A DNA stretch of 64,000 bases from Rhizobium sp. SEMIA4064 (GTDB lineage: Bacteria; Pseudomonadota; Alphaproteobacteria; Rhizobiales; Rhizobiaceae), in contig NZ_PYJN01000006.1 in assembly GCF_003025035.1 (NCBI RefSeq), forward strand, positions 62,001-126,000, written 5' to 3'. The position numbers and the translations under genes are program-made. The notes under the pieces are model-generated. The model was not told the origin of the DNA. It worked only from the letters and a program-made list of their open reading frames with translations, and ran no database searches. Position 1 is the first letter of the stretch. Each line of letters begins with the position of its first letter. Positions 53,259 through 63,058 of this stretch are shown here, piece after piece.

Positions 53259-56141
53259 ATGACCGATACCGCTGAAAAGATCGACTATTCGAAAACCCTT
53301 TACCTGCCCGAGACCGACTTCCCGATGCGCGCCGGCCTGCCGCAAAAGGAGCCGGAGCTGGTCAAGCGCTGGCAGGAAATGGACCTCTACAAGAAGCTGC
53401 GCGCTTCGGCCGCCGGGCGCGAAAAATTCGTGCTGCATGACGGCCCGCCCTATGCCAACGGCAACATCCACATCGGCCACGCGCTCAACAAGATCCTCAA
53501 GGACGTCATCACCCGCTCGTTCCAGATGCGCGGCTATGACAGCAATTATGTTCCGGGTTGGGACTGCCACGGTCTGCCGATCGAATGGAAGATCGAGGAA
53601 AAATACCGCGAGAAGGGCAAGAACAAGGACGAGGTTCCGGTCAACGAATTCCGCCAGGAATGCCGTGACTTCGCCGCCGGCTGGATCAAGATCCAGTCCG
53701 AGGAGTTCAGGCGCCTCGGCATCACAGGGGATTTCGACAATCCCTATCTGACGATGAACTTCCATGCGGAATCCCGCATCGCCGGCGAACTCTTGAAGAT
53801 CGCCCGCAGCGGCCAGCTCTATCGAGGCTCCAAGCCGATCATGTGGTCCGTGGTCGAGCGTACAGCGCTGGCGGAAGCCGAAGTCGAATATGCCGATGTC
53901 GAGAGCGACACGATCTGGGTGAAGTTCCCAGTCGTCGAAGGTCCGGCCGCACTTGCCGGTGCTTTCGTCGTTATCTGGACGACCACGCCCTGGACGATCC
54001 CCGGCAACCGGGCGATCTCCTATTCGTCGCGTGTGTCCTACGGCCTCTACGAAGTGACGGAAGCCGCGAACGATTTCGGCCCGCGTCCGGGCGAAAAGCT
54101 GATCTTTGCCGACAAGCTTGCCGAGGAATCCTTTGCCAAGGCGAAGCTGCAGTACAAGCGCCTGCGCGACGTGACTGCCGACGATCTGGCTGCGATCACC
54201 TGCGCCCATCCGCTGGCCTCGCTCGGCTACGACTTCAAAGTTCCGTTGCTCGACGGCGATCATGTCACCGACGATGCCGGTACTGGTTTCGTGCATACGG
54301 CTCCCAGCCACGGCCGCGAGGACTTCGATGCTTGGACGAGCCATGCCCGCCAGATTGAAGCGCGTGGCATCTCCTCCCGCATCCCGTTCCCGGTCGATGA
54401 CGCCGGCTTCTACACCGCCGATGCCCCCGGCTTCGAAGGCGGCCGCGTCATGGATGACAATGGCAAGAAGGGCAATGCCAACGAGCTGGTCACCAAGGCC
54501 CTGATCGAGACGAACACGCTGTTCGCGCGGGGGAGGCTGAAGCATTCCTATCCGCATTCCTGGCGTTCGAAGAAGCCGGTCATCTTCCGCAACACGCCGC
54601 AATGGTTCGTCTATATGGACAAGGACCTTGCCGATGGCACGACGCTGCGTTCGCGCGCCCTCAAGGCGATCGACGATACGCGTTTCGTGCCCGCCGCCGG
54701 CCAGAATCGCCTGCGCGCTATGATTGAGCAGCGCCCGGACTGGGTTCTGTCGCGCCAGCGCGCCTGGGGCGTGCCGATCTGCATCTTCGTCGATGACGAT
54801 GGCCAGATCCTGCAGGACGAGGGCGTCGACGTCCGCATCCTCGAGGCCTTCGAGAAGGAAGGCGCCGATGCCTGGTTTGGCGAAGGTGCGCGCGAGCGCT
54901 TCCTCGGCGAAAAGGCCAATGAGCCGTGGACGCAGGTCATGGACATCCTCGATGTCTGGTTCGACTCGGGCTCGACCCACACCTTCACGCTGGAAGACCG
55001 TCCGGACCTGAAATGGCCGGCGGACCTCTATCTCGAAGGCTCGGACCAGCATCGCGGCTGGTTCCATTCGTCGCTGCTCGAAAGCGCTGCAACGCGCGGC
55101 CGCGCGCCTTACGACACCGTTCTCACCCATGGTTTCACCATGGACGAGAAGGGCGAGAAAATGTCGAAGTCCAAGGGCAACGTCACCTCGCCGCAGGAGG
55201 TGATGAAGGATGCCGGCGCCGACATTCTGCGCCTGTGGGTCATGACATCGGACTATGCCGAGGATCTGCGCGTCGGCAAGACGATCATCCAGACCAACAT
55301 CGACGCCTACCGCAAGCTGCGCAACACTATCCGCTGGATGCTCGGCACACTCGCGCATGATAAGGGCGAGGTGATAGCCCCTGCCGATATGCCGGAGCTG
55401 GAACAGCTCATGCTGCACCGTCTTGCGGAACTCGACGAGCTGGTGCGCGAAAGCTATGACGCCTTCGACTTCAAGCGCATCGCCCGTGCTCTCATCGATT
55501 TTTCGAATGTCGAGCTTTCGGCCTTCTATTTCGATGTCCGCAAGGATACGCTTTATTGCGACGCGCCGTCGAGCCTGCGCCGCCGTGCAGCGCTGGCCGT
55601 CATCCGCACGATCTTCGATTGCATGGTGACCTGGTTGGCGCCGATGCTGCCGTTCACGACGGAAGAAGCGTGGCTGTCGCGTAATCCACAGGCCGTCTCG
55701 GTGCATCTCGAACAGTTCGTCACCATTCCCAGCGAATGGAAGAACGAGGTGCTGGCCGAGAAGTGGAAGAAGATCCGCGCCGTGCGCAGCGTCGTCACCG
55801 GCGCTCTGGAAATCGAGCGCAAGGACAAGCGCATCGGCTCCTCGCTGGAAGCCGCGCCCGTCGTCCATATCGCCGATCCGGAGCTGCTGAAGGTGCTGGA
55901 AGGTCAGGATTTCGCGGAAATCTGCATCACCTCCGATATCACCATCAAGGGCGGCGAAGGCCCCTCCGATGCGTTCCGTCTGGATGACGCCGCCAGGGTG
56001 ACCGTCGTGCCGAAGCTGGCCGAAGGCCGCAAGTGCGCACGCTCCTGGCGCATCACCACCGATGTCGGTTCCGACCCGGAATATCCCGAGGTTTCGGCGC
56101 GCGATGCGGCCGCCTTGCGCGAGTTGATGGCTGTCAACTGA
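53259..56141 (+). CDS. ileS: Isoleucyl-tRNA synthetase
   Basis: The product is 960 aa. It charges tRNA-Ile with isoleucine. Class I motifs are present: [20 protein letters not shown] (HIGH) near residue 70 and [13 protein letters not shown] (KMSKS) near 632. The editing domain is represented by [16 protein letters not shown] and by [15 protein letters not shown] with [20 protein letters not shown], the hydrolytic site for misactivated Val. The C-terminal zinc-finger region is degenerate: only one cysteine survives (KCARSW) where E. coli IleS has four. A structured leader lies upstream. The anticodon-binding domain is intact around [12 protein letters not shown] and beyond. Confidence 0.96.
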   Translation: MTDTAEKIDYSKTLYLPETDFPMRAGLPQKEPELVKRWQEMDLYKKLRASAAGREKFVLHDGPPYANGNIHIGHALNKILKDVITRSFQMRGYDSNYVPGWDCHGLPIEWKIEEKYREKGKNKDEVPVNEFRQECRDFAAGWIKIQSEEFRRLGITGDFDNPYLTMNFHAESRIAGELLKIARSGQLYRGSKPIMWSVVERTALAEAEVEYADVESDTIWVKFPVVEGPAALAGAFVVIWTTTPWTIPGNRAISYSSRVSYGLYEVTEAANDFGPRPGEKLIFADKLAEESFAKAKLQYKRLRDVTADDLAAITCAHPLASLGYDFKVPLLDGDHVTDDAGTGFVHTAPSHGREDFDAWTSHARQIEARGISSRIPFPVDDAGFYTADAPGFEGGRVMDDNGKKGNANELVTKALIETNTLFARGRLKHSYPHSWRSKKPVIFRNTPQWFVYMDKDLADGTTLRSRALKAIDDTRFVPAAGQNRLRAMIEQRPDWVLSRQRAWGVPICIFVDDDGQILQDEGVDVRILEAFEKEGADAWFGEGARERFLGEKANEPWTQVMDILDVWFDSGSTHTFTLEDRPDLKWPADLYLEGSDQHRGWFHSSLLESAATRGRAPYDTVLTHGFTMDEKGEKMSKSKGNVTSPQEVMKDAGADILRLWVMTSDYAEDLRVGKTIIQTNIDAYRKLRNTIRWMLGTLAHDKGEVIAPADMPELEQLMLHRLAELDELVRESYDAFDFKRIARALIDFSNVELSAFYFDVRKDTLYCDAPSSLRRRAALAVIRTIFDCMVTWLAPMLPFTTEEAWLSRNPQAVSVHLEQFVTIPSEWKNEVLAEKWKKIRAVRSVVTGALEIERKDKRIGSSLEAAPVVHIADPELLKVLEGQDFAEICITSDITIKGGEGPSDAFRLDDAARVTVVPKLAEGRKCARSWRITTDVGSDPEYPEVSARDAAALRELMAVN

Positions 56142-56147
56142 AGAAAA

Positions 56148-56185
56148 TTACCGGATGAATTGCCTTTGGGGCGTTCATCCGGTAA
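56148..56185. terminator. Perfect 12-bp hairpin after ileS
   Basis: TTACCGGATGAA (56148) pairs perfectly with TTCATCCGGTAA (56174) across a 14-nt loop, starting 6 bp after the ileS stop. On the plus strand no T-run follows; on the minus strand TTTT does. It probably marks the 3' end of ileS mRNA. Confidence 0.6.
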
Positions 56186-56274
56186 AAGCTGCCTGAAAAT
56201 GGCCCGATTTTGGCGGCAGTTGCCGTGAATGGGGTTCTGCGATAGTTGTACCGGCTTGGCTGGGAAGGGTATTC

Positions 56275-56910
56275 ATGAGAGCGATGCATAGGGTTCGTGT
56301 CGGCGTCAGCTTGGCGGCACTCGTGATTGGCTGCGGTCTGATGTCCGGCTGCATGAGCAGCCCGCGTTACGGCACGGACAAGACGGCCGGCGAGCAGCTC
56401 TTCGACGACATCAGCGACATCGCTTCCGTTTCGGCCGCCACGCCGAAGGACAAGGGTGTAAAATATCCGAACCGTCCGGGCCTGGTGCTTCCCGCCGACA
56501 AGGACAGGGAAAGCCTGACCTCGCCGCAGCAGTCGCTCGCCAGCAAGGATAATCCGGCCTGGCTGGAATCGCCGGAAGATTCGCGCAAGCGTCTGGCGGA
56601 CGAAGCCGATCAGAACAAGAACAATGTCAACTATCGCTCTCCGCTCGCTCAGGCCGACAGCGGCCGCAACCGTGTGAGCGAAGCGCAGCAGACGGCCGCC
56701 TATCGCGCCGCGCGCCAGGATCAGGACGGCACCTATATCGATCAGCGCCGCTACCTGATCGACCCGCCGCAGCAATATCGTCAGGTCACCGATGAGGCAG
56801 CGCTGAACGATCTCGGCACACCCGAGAGCAAGAAGGAAAAGCAGCGCAAGAAGGACGCCGAGGCCGCGCAGCAGTCCAACAACAGCAGTTGGTGGAAGCC
56901 TTTCCAATAA
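56275..56910 (+). CDS. Putative lipoprotein of unknown function
   Basis: The product is 211 aa. The N-terminus has a signal peptide with a lipobox (VIGCGLMSGC, lipidated Cys at ~27), so it is likely an outer- or inner-membrane lipoprotein. The mature part is charged and low in hydrophobic residues, with a helical mid-region (SRKRLADEADQNKNNVNYRS) and a Lys/Gln-rich tail (ESKKEKQRKKDAEAAQQSNN) ending WWKPFQ. No catalytic family is recognised. It is separated from ileS by the hairpin at 56148-56185. Confidence 0.75.
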   Translation: MRAMHRVRVGVSLAALVIGCGLMSGCMSSPRYGTDKTAGEQLFDDISDIASVSAATPKDKGVKYPNRPGLVLPADKDRESLTSPQQSLASKDNPAWLESPEDSRKRLADEADQNKNNVNYRSPLAQADSGRNRVSEAQQTAAYRAARQDQDGTYIDQRRYLIDPPQQYRQVTDEAALNDLGTPESKKEKQRKKDAEAAQQSNNSSWWKPFQ

Positions 56911-56950
56911 GTCTTTTCTAGCTGTGGCGGCGGTCAAAACCGCCGCTTTT

Positions 56951-57053
56951 TAGAACAATTCCAGGAAAAGTGCGAATCGGTTTTCCGTCCGGAATGCGTA
57001 AAAGCAAAGGAATAGAGCGGGAAAGCGATTCCGCGAAACGCTGAGCCACTCTA
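56951..57053. repeat. Dispersed ~105-bp intergenic repeat, copy 2
   Basis: This is the second copy of the element at 11183-11287, in the opposite orientation. Shared blocks include TTTTCCGTCCGGAA and GCGGGAAAGCGATTCCG. It lies between the lipoprotein gene and tadA, and its last three bases (CTA at 57051-57053) form the TAG stop codon of the minus-strand tadA, so the repeat reaches into the gene. Confidence 0.8.
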
Positions 57054-57509
57054 GTCTTCTATACGCTTTTGCTGGAAGAATTCCCTGAGAATGTCGGCCG
57101 CATCTTGCTCGGCCATGCCCGAATAGACGTCCGGTGCGTGGTGGCAGGTCGGCTGGCGATAGAAGCGCACGCCGTTATCGACCCCGCCGCCCTTCGGATC
57201 TTCCGCGCCGTAATAGAGGCGGCGGATGCGAGCAAATGAGATGGCGGCCGCGCACATGGTGCATGGCTCCAGCGTCACATAAAGATCGGCACCCGTCAGC
57301 CGCTCCTGGCCGAGTGACACGCAGGCCATGCGGATCACGGCGATTTCGGCATGTGCGGTGACGTCGTTGAGTTCCCGGGTGCGGTTGCCGGCCTTGGCGA
57401 CGACGGCATGGTCGAGCACGAGGACGGCCCCGATCGGCACTTCACCACGCGCGCCGGCGCTTCGCGCTTCGGCGAGCGCCAGCTCCATGAAGTGATTTGT
57501 ATTCACCAT
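57051..57509 (-). CDS. tadA: tRNA-specific adenosine deaminase TadA
   Basis: The product is 152 aa. It deaminates A34 to inosine in the anticodon of tRNA-Arg(ACG). The cytidine-deaminase zinc motif is complete: VTAHAEIAVIRMACVSLG (His and the proton-shuttling Glu) and LEPCTMCAAAISFARIRRLY (two Cys). A DPKGGGVDN loop follows, and the C-terminal helix ends DILREFFQQKRIED. Length fits the family. The last codon lies at the edge of the repeat element. It is divergent from rluB with ~70 bp between the starts. Confidence 0.95.
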   Translation of the reverse strand: MVNTNHFMELALAEARSAGARGEVPIGAVLVLDHAVVAKAGNRTRELNDVTAHAEIAVIRMACVSLGQERLTGADLYVTLEPCTMCAAAISFARIRRLYYGAEDPKGGGVDNGVRFYRQPTCHHAPDVYSGMAEQDAADILREFFQQKRIED

Positions 57510-57581
57510 TTAAGATTTTCCACTTAACCGCGGGGGCGTGACCTGATAGGAACACGCCTTAAAAATTCAGGCAAACAACAA

Positions 57582-59633
57582 ATGACAATGAATGACAAGC
57601 CCAAGCGGCCTGGGTCCAAACCCTTTACCCGCGATGCCAAGACGAAGCCGGCGAAGTCACGCGACGACGCCAAGCCGATGAAGGCTGCGCCCGCCAAAGT
57701 GGCGGCAGAGGCAGACGGCGGAGATGGAAAAGCCGAGCGCATTTCCAAGGTGATGGCGCGCGCCGGCGTGGCATCGCGCCGCGACATCGAGCGCATGATC
57801 ATGGACGGCCGCGTGACGCTGAACGGCGTGCTGCTGGATACGCCGGTCGTCAACGTGACGCTCGCCGACAAGATCGAAGTGGATGGCGTACCGATCCGCG
57901 GCATCGAGCGCACGCGCCTGTGGCTTTATCACAAGCCGGCCGGCCTGGTGACCACCAATGCCGATCCGGAAGGGCGTCCGACGGTCTTCGACAATCTGCC
58001 GGAAGAGCTGCCGCGCGTCATGTCGATCGGTCGTCTCGACATCAACACCGAAGGCCTGCTGTTGCTGACCAATGACGGCGGCCTTGCCCGCGTTTTGGAA
58101 CTGCCGACCACCGGCTGGCTGCGCCGCTACCGCGTGCGCGCCCATGGCGAGATCGATCAGGAAGCTTTGGACAAGCTGAAGGAAGGCATCGCCGTCGATG
58201 GCGTGCTCTACGGCTCGATCGAGGCGACGCTCGACCGCACGCAGGGCTCCAACGTCTGGATCACGATGGGCCTGCGCGAAGGCAAGAACCGCGAAATCAA
58301 GAACGTGCTCGGCGCGCTTGGCCTGGAGGTCAACCGCCTGATCCGTATTTCCTACGGCCCGTTCCAGCTCGGCGAGCTGCCGGAAGGCCGGGTGCTGGAA
58401 GTGCGCGGCCGCACATTGCGCGATCAGCTCGGCCCCCGTCTGGTGGAAGACGCCAAGGCGAATTTCGATGCGCCGCTTTACAATACGTCGGCCGCTGCCG
58501 CCGCCGACGACGAGGCGGACGCTAAGCCAGCCCGCGCCGCGAAAGAGGAACGTCCGCGCCGCGAGCGGCCCGAGGACAAGCGCGAGCGTGCGCTGAGCCG
58601 TCTCGACACCAAGCGCGACGACCGCCGCGAAAGTGGCCGCCGTATGGACGATCGTCGCGAAGGTTCGCGCCATGGCGAGGACGACCGTCCGAAGCGGCAG
58701 CCGCTCGCCCCGCGCCGCAGCGCCAATGTCTGGATGGCGCCCGGCGCCCGTCCGCTCGGCGAAAAGGCAGCGCTGAAGGCCGCCAAGAATGCAAAAACCG
58801 CCGCCAAGCGTGGCGAGACGGAGCGCCCACAGCGCAGCGGCTTCGACCGCCCGGATGAAGGCCCGCGCGTTCGGATCAACCGCGTCGACGAGGGTGACGG
58901 CGAATGGATTCGTTCGAGCGAAGAAGCTCCGCGCAGGTCGCGTGGCGATGATGAGGGTTTTGACCGCAAGCGCTCCGACCGTCCACGTGGCGAGAGATCT
59001 TTTGGCGACAAACCCCGCGGCGATCGGTCGTTTGGTGACCGTCCGCGCGGCGAACGTGGCTCGCGGTCGGAGGGCGGTGACCGCCCCCGCACAAAATCCT
59101 TCCAGGGCGAAGCCCGCTCCGAACGTCCTCGCGGTGATCGTCCCTTCGGTGATCGCCCGCCGCGTGGTGATCGGCCTTTTGGTGACAAACCGCGTGGTGA
59201 TCGTCGCCCGCGCGCCGAAGGGGACGAGCGTCCGCGCGCCAGATCTTTCGATGGTGAGCAGCGCTCCGAGCGTCCTCGCGGTGATCGCCCCTTCGGTGAT
59301 CGTCCGCCGCGTGGTGATCGGCCTTTTGGCGACAAACCTCGTGGTGATCGTCGACCGCGCGCTGAGGGAGACGAACGTCCTCGCAGTGACCGTCCGCAGG
59401 GCGAGCGTTCTTACGGTGACCGCCCCGCAGGTAAGCCCTTCGGCAAGAAGCCGGGTGGAGGAAAGTCCTTTGGCGGCAAGCCGGGTGGAAAGCCCGGCGG
59501 TGCACGCGGCTTCTCGGGTAAGCCCGGTGGCGGCGGTCGTCCGTCCGGCGGTCCCGGTCGTGGCGGTCCCAGCCGCGGCGGCCCAAATCGCGGCGGTTCC
59601 GGCAAGGGCGGCCCCAAGGGCGGAAGAGGTTAA
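57582..59633 (+). CDS. rluB: 23S rRNA pseudouridine synthase RluB-like, with long disordered tail
   Basis: The product is 683 aa from the ATG at 57582 (or 57588). Residues ~50-110 form an S4 RNA-binding domain (ISKVMARAGVASRRDIERMI). The RsuA/RluB catalytic core follows, with MSIGRLDINTEGLLLLTNDG (catalytic Asp) and MGLREGKNREIKNVLGALGL; it ends near ~290. RluB converts U2605 of 23S rRNA. The last ~390 residues are a huge low-complexity tail rich in Arg, Asp, Pro and Gly (RPRGDRPFGDRPPRG-type repeats, then a Gly/Lys-rich end). The tail is far longer than in E. coli RluB (~290 aa) and probably binds RNA or drives condensation, by analogy. rsmD follows after 6 bp. Confidence 0.93.
   Translation: MTMNDKPKRPGSKPFTRDAKTKPAKSRDDAKPMKAAPAKVAAEADGGDGKAERISKVMARAGVASRRDIERMIMDGRVTLNGVLLDTPVVNVTLADKIEVDGVPIRGIERTRLWLYHKPAGLVTTNADPEGRPTVFDNLPEELPRVMSIGRLDINTEGLLLLTNDGGLARVLELPTTGWLRRYRVRAHGEIDQEALDKLKEGIAVDGVLYGSIEATLDRTQGSNVWITMGLREGKNREIKNVLGALGLEVNRLIRISYGPFQLGELPEGRVLEVRGRTLRDQLGPRLVEDAKANFDAPLYNTSAAAAADDEADAKPARAAKEERPRRERPEDKRERALSRLDTKRDDRRESGRRMDDRREGSRHGEDDRPKRQPLAPRRSANVWMAPGARPLGEKAALKAAKNAKTAAKRGETERPQRSGFDRPDEGPRVRINRVDEGDGEWIRSSEEAPRRSRGDDEGFDRKRSDRPRGERSFGDKPRGDRSFGDRPRGERGSRSEGGDRPRTKSFQGEARSERPRGDRPFGDRPPRGDRPFGDKPRGDRRPRAEGDERPRARSFDGEQRSERPRGDRPFGDRPPRGDRPFGDKPRGDRRPRAEGDERPRSDRPQGERSYGDRPAGKPFGKKPGGGKSFGGKPGGKPGGARGFSGKPGGGGRPSGGPGRGGPSRGGPNRGGSGKGGPKGGRG
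59115..59395 (+). repeat. 147-bp tandem repeat within rluB
   Basis: Two near-identical 147-bp units (49 codons) start at 59115 and 59262, the second incomplete. They encode the repeated SERPRGDRPFGDRPPRGDRP...RAEGDERPR block. Differences are mostly synonymous, showing an old in-frame duplication kept by selection on the protein. Such repeats can vary in copy number between strains. Confidence 0.85.
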
Positions 59634-59639
59634 CGCGCG

Positions 59640-60206
59640 GTGCGGATCGTCGGCGGTGAATTTCGCGGTCGGTCGCTTGCGGTGCCGAAGTCGAACGACA
59701 TTCGTCCGACGGCGGACCGCACGCGCGAAAGTCTGTTCAATATATTGAGCCATGCCTATTCTGCGGCCATCGACGGCACGCGGATGATGGATATCTTTGC
59801 CGGCACCGGCGCGGTCGGGCTCGAAGCTGCGTCGCGCGGTTGCCGCCATGTGCTTTTCGTCGAAAGCAGCGTCGAGGGTCGTGGTCTGCTCTGGGAAAAC
59901 ATCGATGCCCTCGGCCTGCACGGCCGCACGCGCATGTTGAGGCGCGACGCGACAGATCTGGGCAGCGTCGGCAATCTGGAGCCTTTCGATTTTCTCTTCG
60001 CCGATCCGCCCTATGGCAAGGGTCTGGGCGAGAAGGCCTTCGCCGCTGCCGCTGCCGGCGGCTGGCTGGTGCCGGGAGCCTTGGCGATTCTGGAAGAACG
60101 CGCCGATGTCACGGTTGCCGTCGCACCGGATTTTCTTTTTCTCGAAGAGCGGACTTTCGGCGACAGTAAAATGCATTTCTTCCGTTATCAGCCGCGGCAA
60201 GCCTAG
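59640..60206 (+). CDS. rsmD: 16S rRNA (guanine-966-N2) methyltransferase RsmD
   Basis: The product is 188 aa from a GTG 6 bp after rluB. It methylates N2 of G966 in 16S rRNA. It opens MRIVGGEFRGRSLAVPKSND, and IRPTADRTRESLFNIL is the RsmD hallmark. The SAM site is MMDIFAGTGAVGLEAASRGC and the catalytic motif is FADPPYGKGLGE. Length fits the family. It is clearly in one operon with rluB, linking two rRNA modification enzymes. Confidence 0.96.
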   Translation: MRIVGGEFRGRSLAVPKSNDIRPTADRTRESLFNILSHAYSAAIDGTRMMDIFAGTGAVGLEAASRGCRHVLFVESSVEGRGLLWENIDALGLHGRTRMLRRDATDLGSVGNLEPFDFLFADPPYGKGLGEKAFAAAAAGGWLVPGALAILEERADVTVAVAPDFLFLEERTFGDSKMHFFRYQPRQA

Positions 60207-60224
60207 CGGCGGAGGGAGAGGAAC

Positions 60225-61091
60225 ATGGGCGACTACGCCGATTTTGTTGGGAGCGACTATACGCTCGCGACATCGAGCACGCCGAGCGTCGCGGTCGCCT
60301 TCGGCTGCGGTGGTGCCCGTGGACTTGCCCATATCCATATCATCGAAGCCTTGGACGAGCTCGGCATCCGTCCTGTCGCGATCGCCGGCGCCTCCATCGG
60401 CTCGATCATGGGCGCTGCCATGGCAGCCGGCATGAGCGGTGCGGAGATCCGCGACTATACGCTCGCCACCGTCGGCAACCGCCCGGCTGTGCTGAACAAG
60501 ATCTGGAGCCTGCGGCCCCCGAACATGCGTAGCTTCCGGATCGGCCAGTTCAATCTGGAACGCATCCTGCGCGCTTTCTTGCCCTCCACCTTTCCGGAGG
60601 ATTTCTCCGAGCTGCATATCCCGCTGAAGGTGGTGACGACGGATTATTATGATCAGAACGAGGTGGTGACCGAAAAAGGCGAGCTTTTTCCGGTGCTGGC
60701 CGCCTCAGCCGCCATTCCCGCCGTCTTCATGCCGGTCAAGGTCGGCGAGCGCGTCATGATCGATGGCGGCATCATGAATCCGGTTCCTTACGAGCATCTG
60801 GCCGGACTTGCCGATATCCTCATCGGCATCGACGTCGTCGGCGGACCGGAAGGTGATGGCACCCATATCCCGAACCGCATCGAGAGCCTGTTCGGTGCCG
60901 GACAACTGACGATGCAGTCCAACATCGCGTTGAAGCTGCGGCTGCTTGCACCCCAAATCTTCCTGCGCCCGACTATCGGCCGCACCGGCGTGCTCGATTT
61001 CCTGAAGGCCCGCGACATTCTCGCGATGTCGGCCGGCGTCAAGGACGAACTGAAATTCGCCCTCGACCGCGTGATGACCGCGAAGAACTAA
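60225..61091 (+). CDS. Patatin-like phospholipase family protein
   Basis: The product is 288 aa, 18 bp after rsmD. It has the patatin pattern: oxyanion motif FGCGGARGLAHIHIIEALDE, nucleophile elbow IAGASIGSIMGAAMAAGM (Ser), and the catalytic Asp in MIDGGIMNPVPYEHLAG. These proteins hydrolyse phospholipids or acylglycerols using a Ser-Asp dyad. There is no signal peptide, so it may act at the inner face of the membrane. The last 4 bp overlap the stop of the convergent antiporter gene. The substrate is unknown. Confidence 0.9.
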   Translation: MGDYADFVGSDYTLATSSTPSVAVAFGCGGARGLAHIHIIEALDELGIRPVAIAGASIGSIMGAAMAAGMSGAEIRDYTLATVGNRPAVLNKIWSLRPPNMRSFRIGQFNLERILRAFLPSTFPEDFSELHIPLKVVTTDYYDQNEVVTEKGELFPVLAASAAIPAVFMPVKVGERVMIDGGIMNPVPYEHLAGLADILIGIDVVGGPEGDGTHIPNRIESLFGAGQLTMQSNIALKLRLLAPQIFLRPTIGRTGVLDFLKARDILAMSAGVKDELKFALDRVMTAKN

Positions 61092-62908
61092 GCCCGCTCC
61101 GGCTCCTCCGCCGGCATGGCGGAGAGATCGTCGTCGTCGCTGAAAATATCGGCGGCGCGCTTCGGTTTGACCAGCGGCTCCGGCCTGACAGGCCGTGAGT
61201 AGAGCATGTCGCGCCCGGCCTGCAATCCTTCGCTTGCCTGCAGTTCCAGCCGCTGCTCGTCGCGCTTGCGGATATCCTCGCCGATCTCGAAAGCTTCGGC
61301 CTCGCTGACGCCGAGGGCTTCCAGCGTGCGGCGGCCGAAGAGCAGGCCGGATTCCAGCGTTTCGCGCAGCTCGTAATCGATGCCCTTGTTGCGCAGCGCG
61401 ATCGAGTGAATGCGGTCGTAGGAGCGGACGAAGATGCGGGCATGCGGATAGTCCGTCTGCACCAGTTCGACGATCTTGTCGGTGATTTCGCGCTGATGCG
61501 TGCTGACCACGACGAGCTTGGCCCGATCGATGCCGGCCGAACGCAACACATCCTTGCGGGTGCCATCGCCGAAATAGATGCGGAAGCCGAAGTTGGAGGC
61601 CTGGCGGATGCGGTCGGCGGAAAAGTCGATGACGGTGACGTCGCGGCCGCCGGCAAGCAGGATCTGCGCGGCGATCTGGCCGAAACGCGAGAAGCCGATC
61701 ATCAGCACGTCCGAGCCGGCCCCCTCGAAATCCTCGTCCAGCTCCTCATGCGCATCGCCGGTCAGCATGCGCTTCGAAAGTGCAGCGCCGAGCGGCGTCA
61801 GCGCCATGGAGAGCGTCACGATCGCGATCAGCAGCGATGCCGTGCTGGCGGAAAAGAGCCCCCCGCCGATGCTGGCCGCGCTGAAGAGCACGAAACCGAA
61901 TTCACCGCCCTGAGGAAGCAGGCAGGCGATCCGAATGGCGTCGTTATGCGAGGAGCCGGTCGCGCGGCAGAGCGCATAGATGATGACGCCCTTGATGATC
62001 ATGACGACCGGCACGGCGAGCACGATCAGCAGCCAATTGTCGGCAATGACATCCAGCTTCAGCGACAGGCCGACAGCGATGAAGAAGATAGCGAGCAGCA
62101 CGCCGCGGAACGGCTCGATATCCGCCTCCAGCTCATGGCGATAGGAGGATTCGGCCAGCATCACGCCGGAGAGAAAGGCGCCCATTGCCATGGAAAGGCC
62201 GGCAAGCTGCATCAGGGTTGCCGATCCCATGACGACGAACAGGGCGGCGGCAATCATCGCCTCGCGCGCGCCGGTGCGGGCGATGACCTGGAACAGCGGC
62301 GTCAGCAGATAACGGCCCGCAATGATCATCGCCGCGACGGCGCCGAGGGCGATGGCAAGGTCTAGAATCGGATTGGAAACCTGCGTCGGTCCGCCGAGAA
62401 CGGTGATCAGCGCCAGCAGCGGCACGATCGCCAGGTCCTGCAGTAACAGCATGGAAAAGGAACGCTGGCCGTATTTCGTGTTGACGTCGCCCTCCTGCTC
62501 CAGGATCTGCATGGCAAAGGCCGTGGAGGACAACGCCAAGCCGAAGCCGACGATGATGCTGCCGCGCCAGCCGGTAATGTTTGCGAGATAGGCGGCGAGC
62601 GTCAGCGCCAGTCCGGTCAAGATCACCTGCGCCGTGCCGAGGCCGAAAATGTCGCGCCGCATCTGCCATAGGCGCGATGGCTTCAACTCCAGGCCAATGA
62701 TGAACAGCAGGAAGACGACACCGAGTTCGGCGACGGCCAGCACGGATTCGCCATCGCCAATACCATGCAGCACCGGGCCGATCACAACGCCGGCGGCGAG
62801 ATAGCCGAGCACGGTGCCGAGCCCCAGTTTCTTGAAGATCGGCGCAGTGACGACGGCGCCTCCGAGCAGCATCAGGGTTTCGGTAAAGAGGGCATTGGGC
62901 GCGGACAT
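61088..62908 (-). CDS. CPA2 cation/proton antiporter, KefB/YbaL-like, with RCK domain
   Basis: The product is 606 aa from the ATG at 62908; the frame extends to 63055 without support. The first ~385 residues hold ~12 hydrophobic helices (ETLMLLGGAVVTAPIFKKLG, FLLFIIGLELKPSRLWQMRR, VGLSLKLDVI). The RCK/TrkA-N domain is at ~405-520, with VLMIGFSRFGQIAAQILLAG for nucleotide binding. A charged C-terminus follows. KefB/C proteins are K+ efflux systems gated by glutathione adducts; YbaL is a related antiporter. The cell makes glutathione (gshA), but the KefC-type glutathione site cannot be confirmed here. Confidence 0.9.
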   Translation of the reverse strand: MSAPNALFTETLMLLGGAVVTAPIFKKLGLGTVLGYLAAGVVIGPVLHGIGDGESVLAVAELGVVFLLFIIGLELKPSRLWQMRRDIFGLGTAQVILTGLALTLAAYLANITGWRGSIIVGFGLALSSTAFAMQILEQEGDVNTKYGQRSFSMLLLQDLAIVPLLALITVLGGPTQVSNPILDLAIALGAVAAMIIAGRYLLTPLFQVIARTGAREAMIAAALFVVMGSATLMQLAGLSMAMGAFLSGVMLAESSYRHELEADIEPFRGVLLAIFFIAVGLSLKLDVIADNWLLIVLAVPVVMIIKGVIIYALCRATGSSHNDAIRIACLLPQGGEFGFVLFSAASIGGGLFSASTASLLIAIVTLSMALTPLGAALSKRMLTGDAHEELDEDFEGAGSDVLMIGFSRFGQIAAQILLAGGRDVTVIDFSADRIRQASNFGFRIYFGDGTRKDVLRSAGIDRAKLVVVSTHQREITDKIVELVQTDYPHARIFVRSYDRIHSIALRNKGIDYELRETLESGLLFGRRTLEALGVSEAEAFEIGEDIRKRDEQRLELQASEGLQAGRDMLYSRPVRPEPLVKPKRAADIFSDDDDLSAMPAEEPERA

Positions 62909-63058
62909 CGTCTGTTTCTTTCTGTGGGGCAGGCGGTGTTGCAGCGCATAGCCATCAGAAACAACCATGCGTGAAGACATTCGGACAAGAATCGGCGTGG
63001 CCGCCCTTGATGCTTTATGTAGTGCACAATAAATGGAACGCGAAGGAAAGGCCAAATC

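Noticed and set aside
52635..55868. A 1077-codon open frame on the minus strand across ileS
   Set aside because: It mirrors ileS, whose class I synthetase motifs are clear on the plus strand. Long antisense frames are expected in GC-rich DNA with this codon usage.
57657..60617. A 986-codon minus-strand frame across rluB and rsmD
   Set aside because: The translation is a low-complexity Ala/Thr/Gly shadow of the Arg/Gly-rich rluB tail. It has no ribosome site or family motif.
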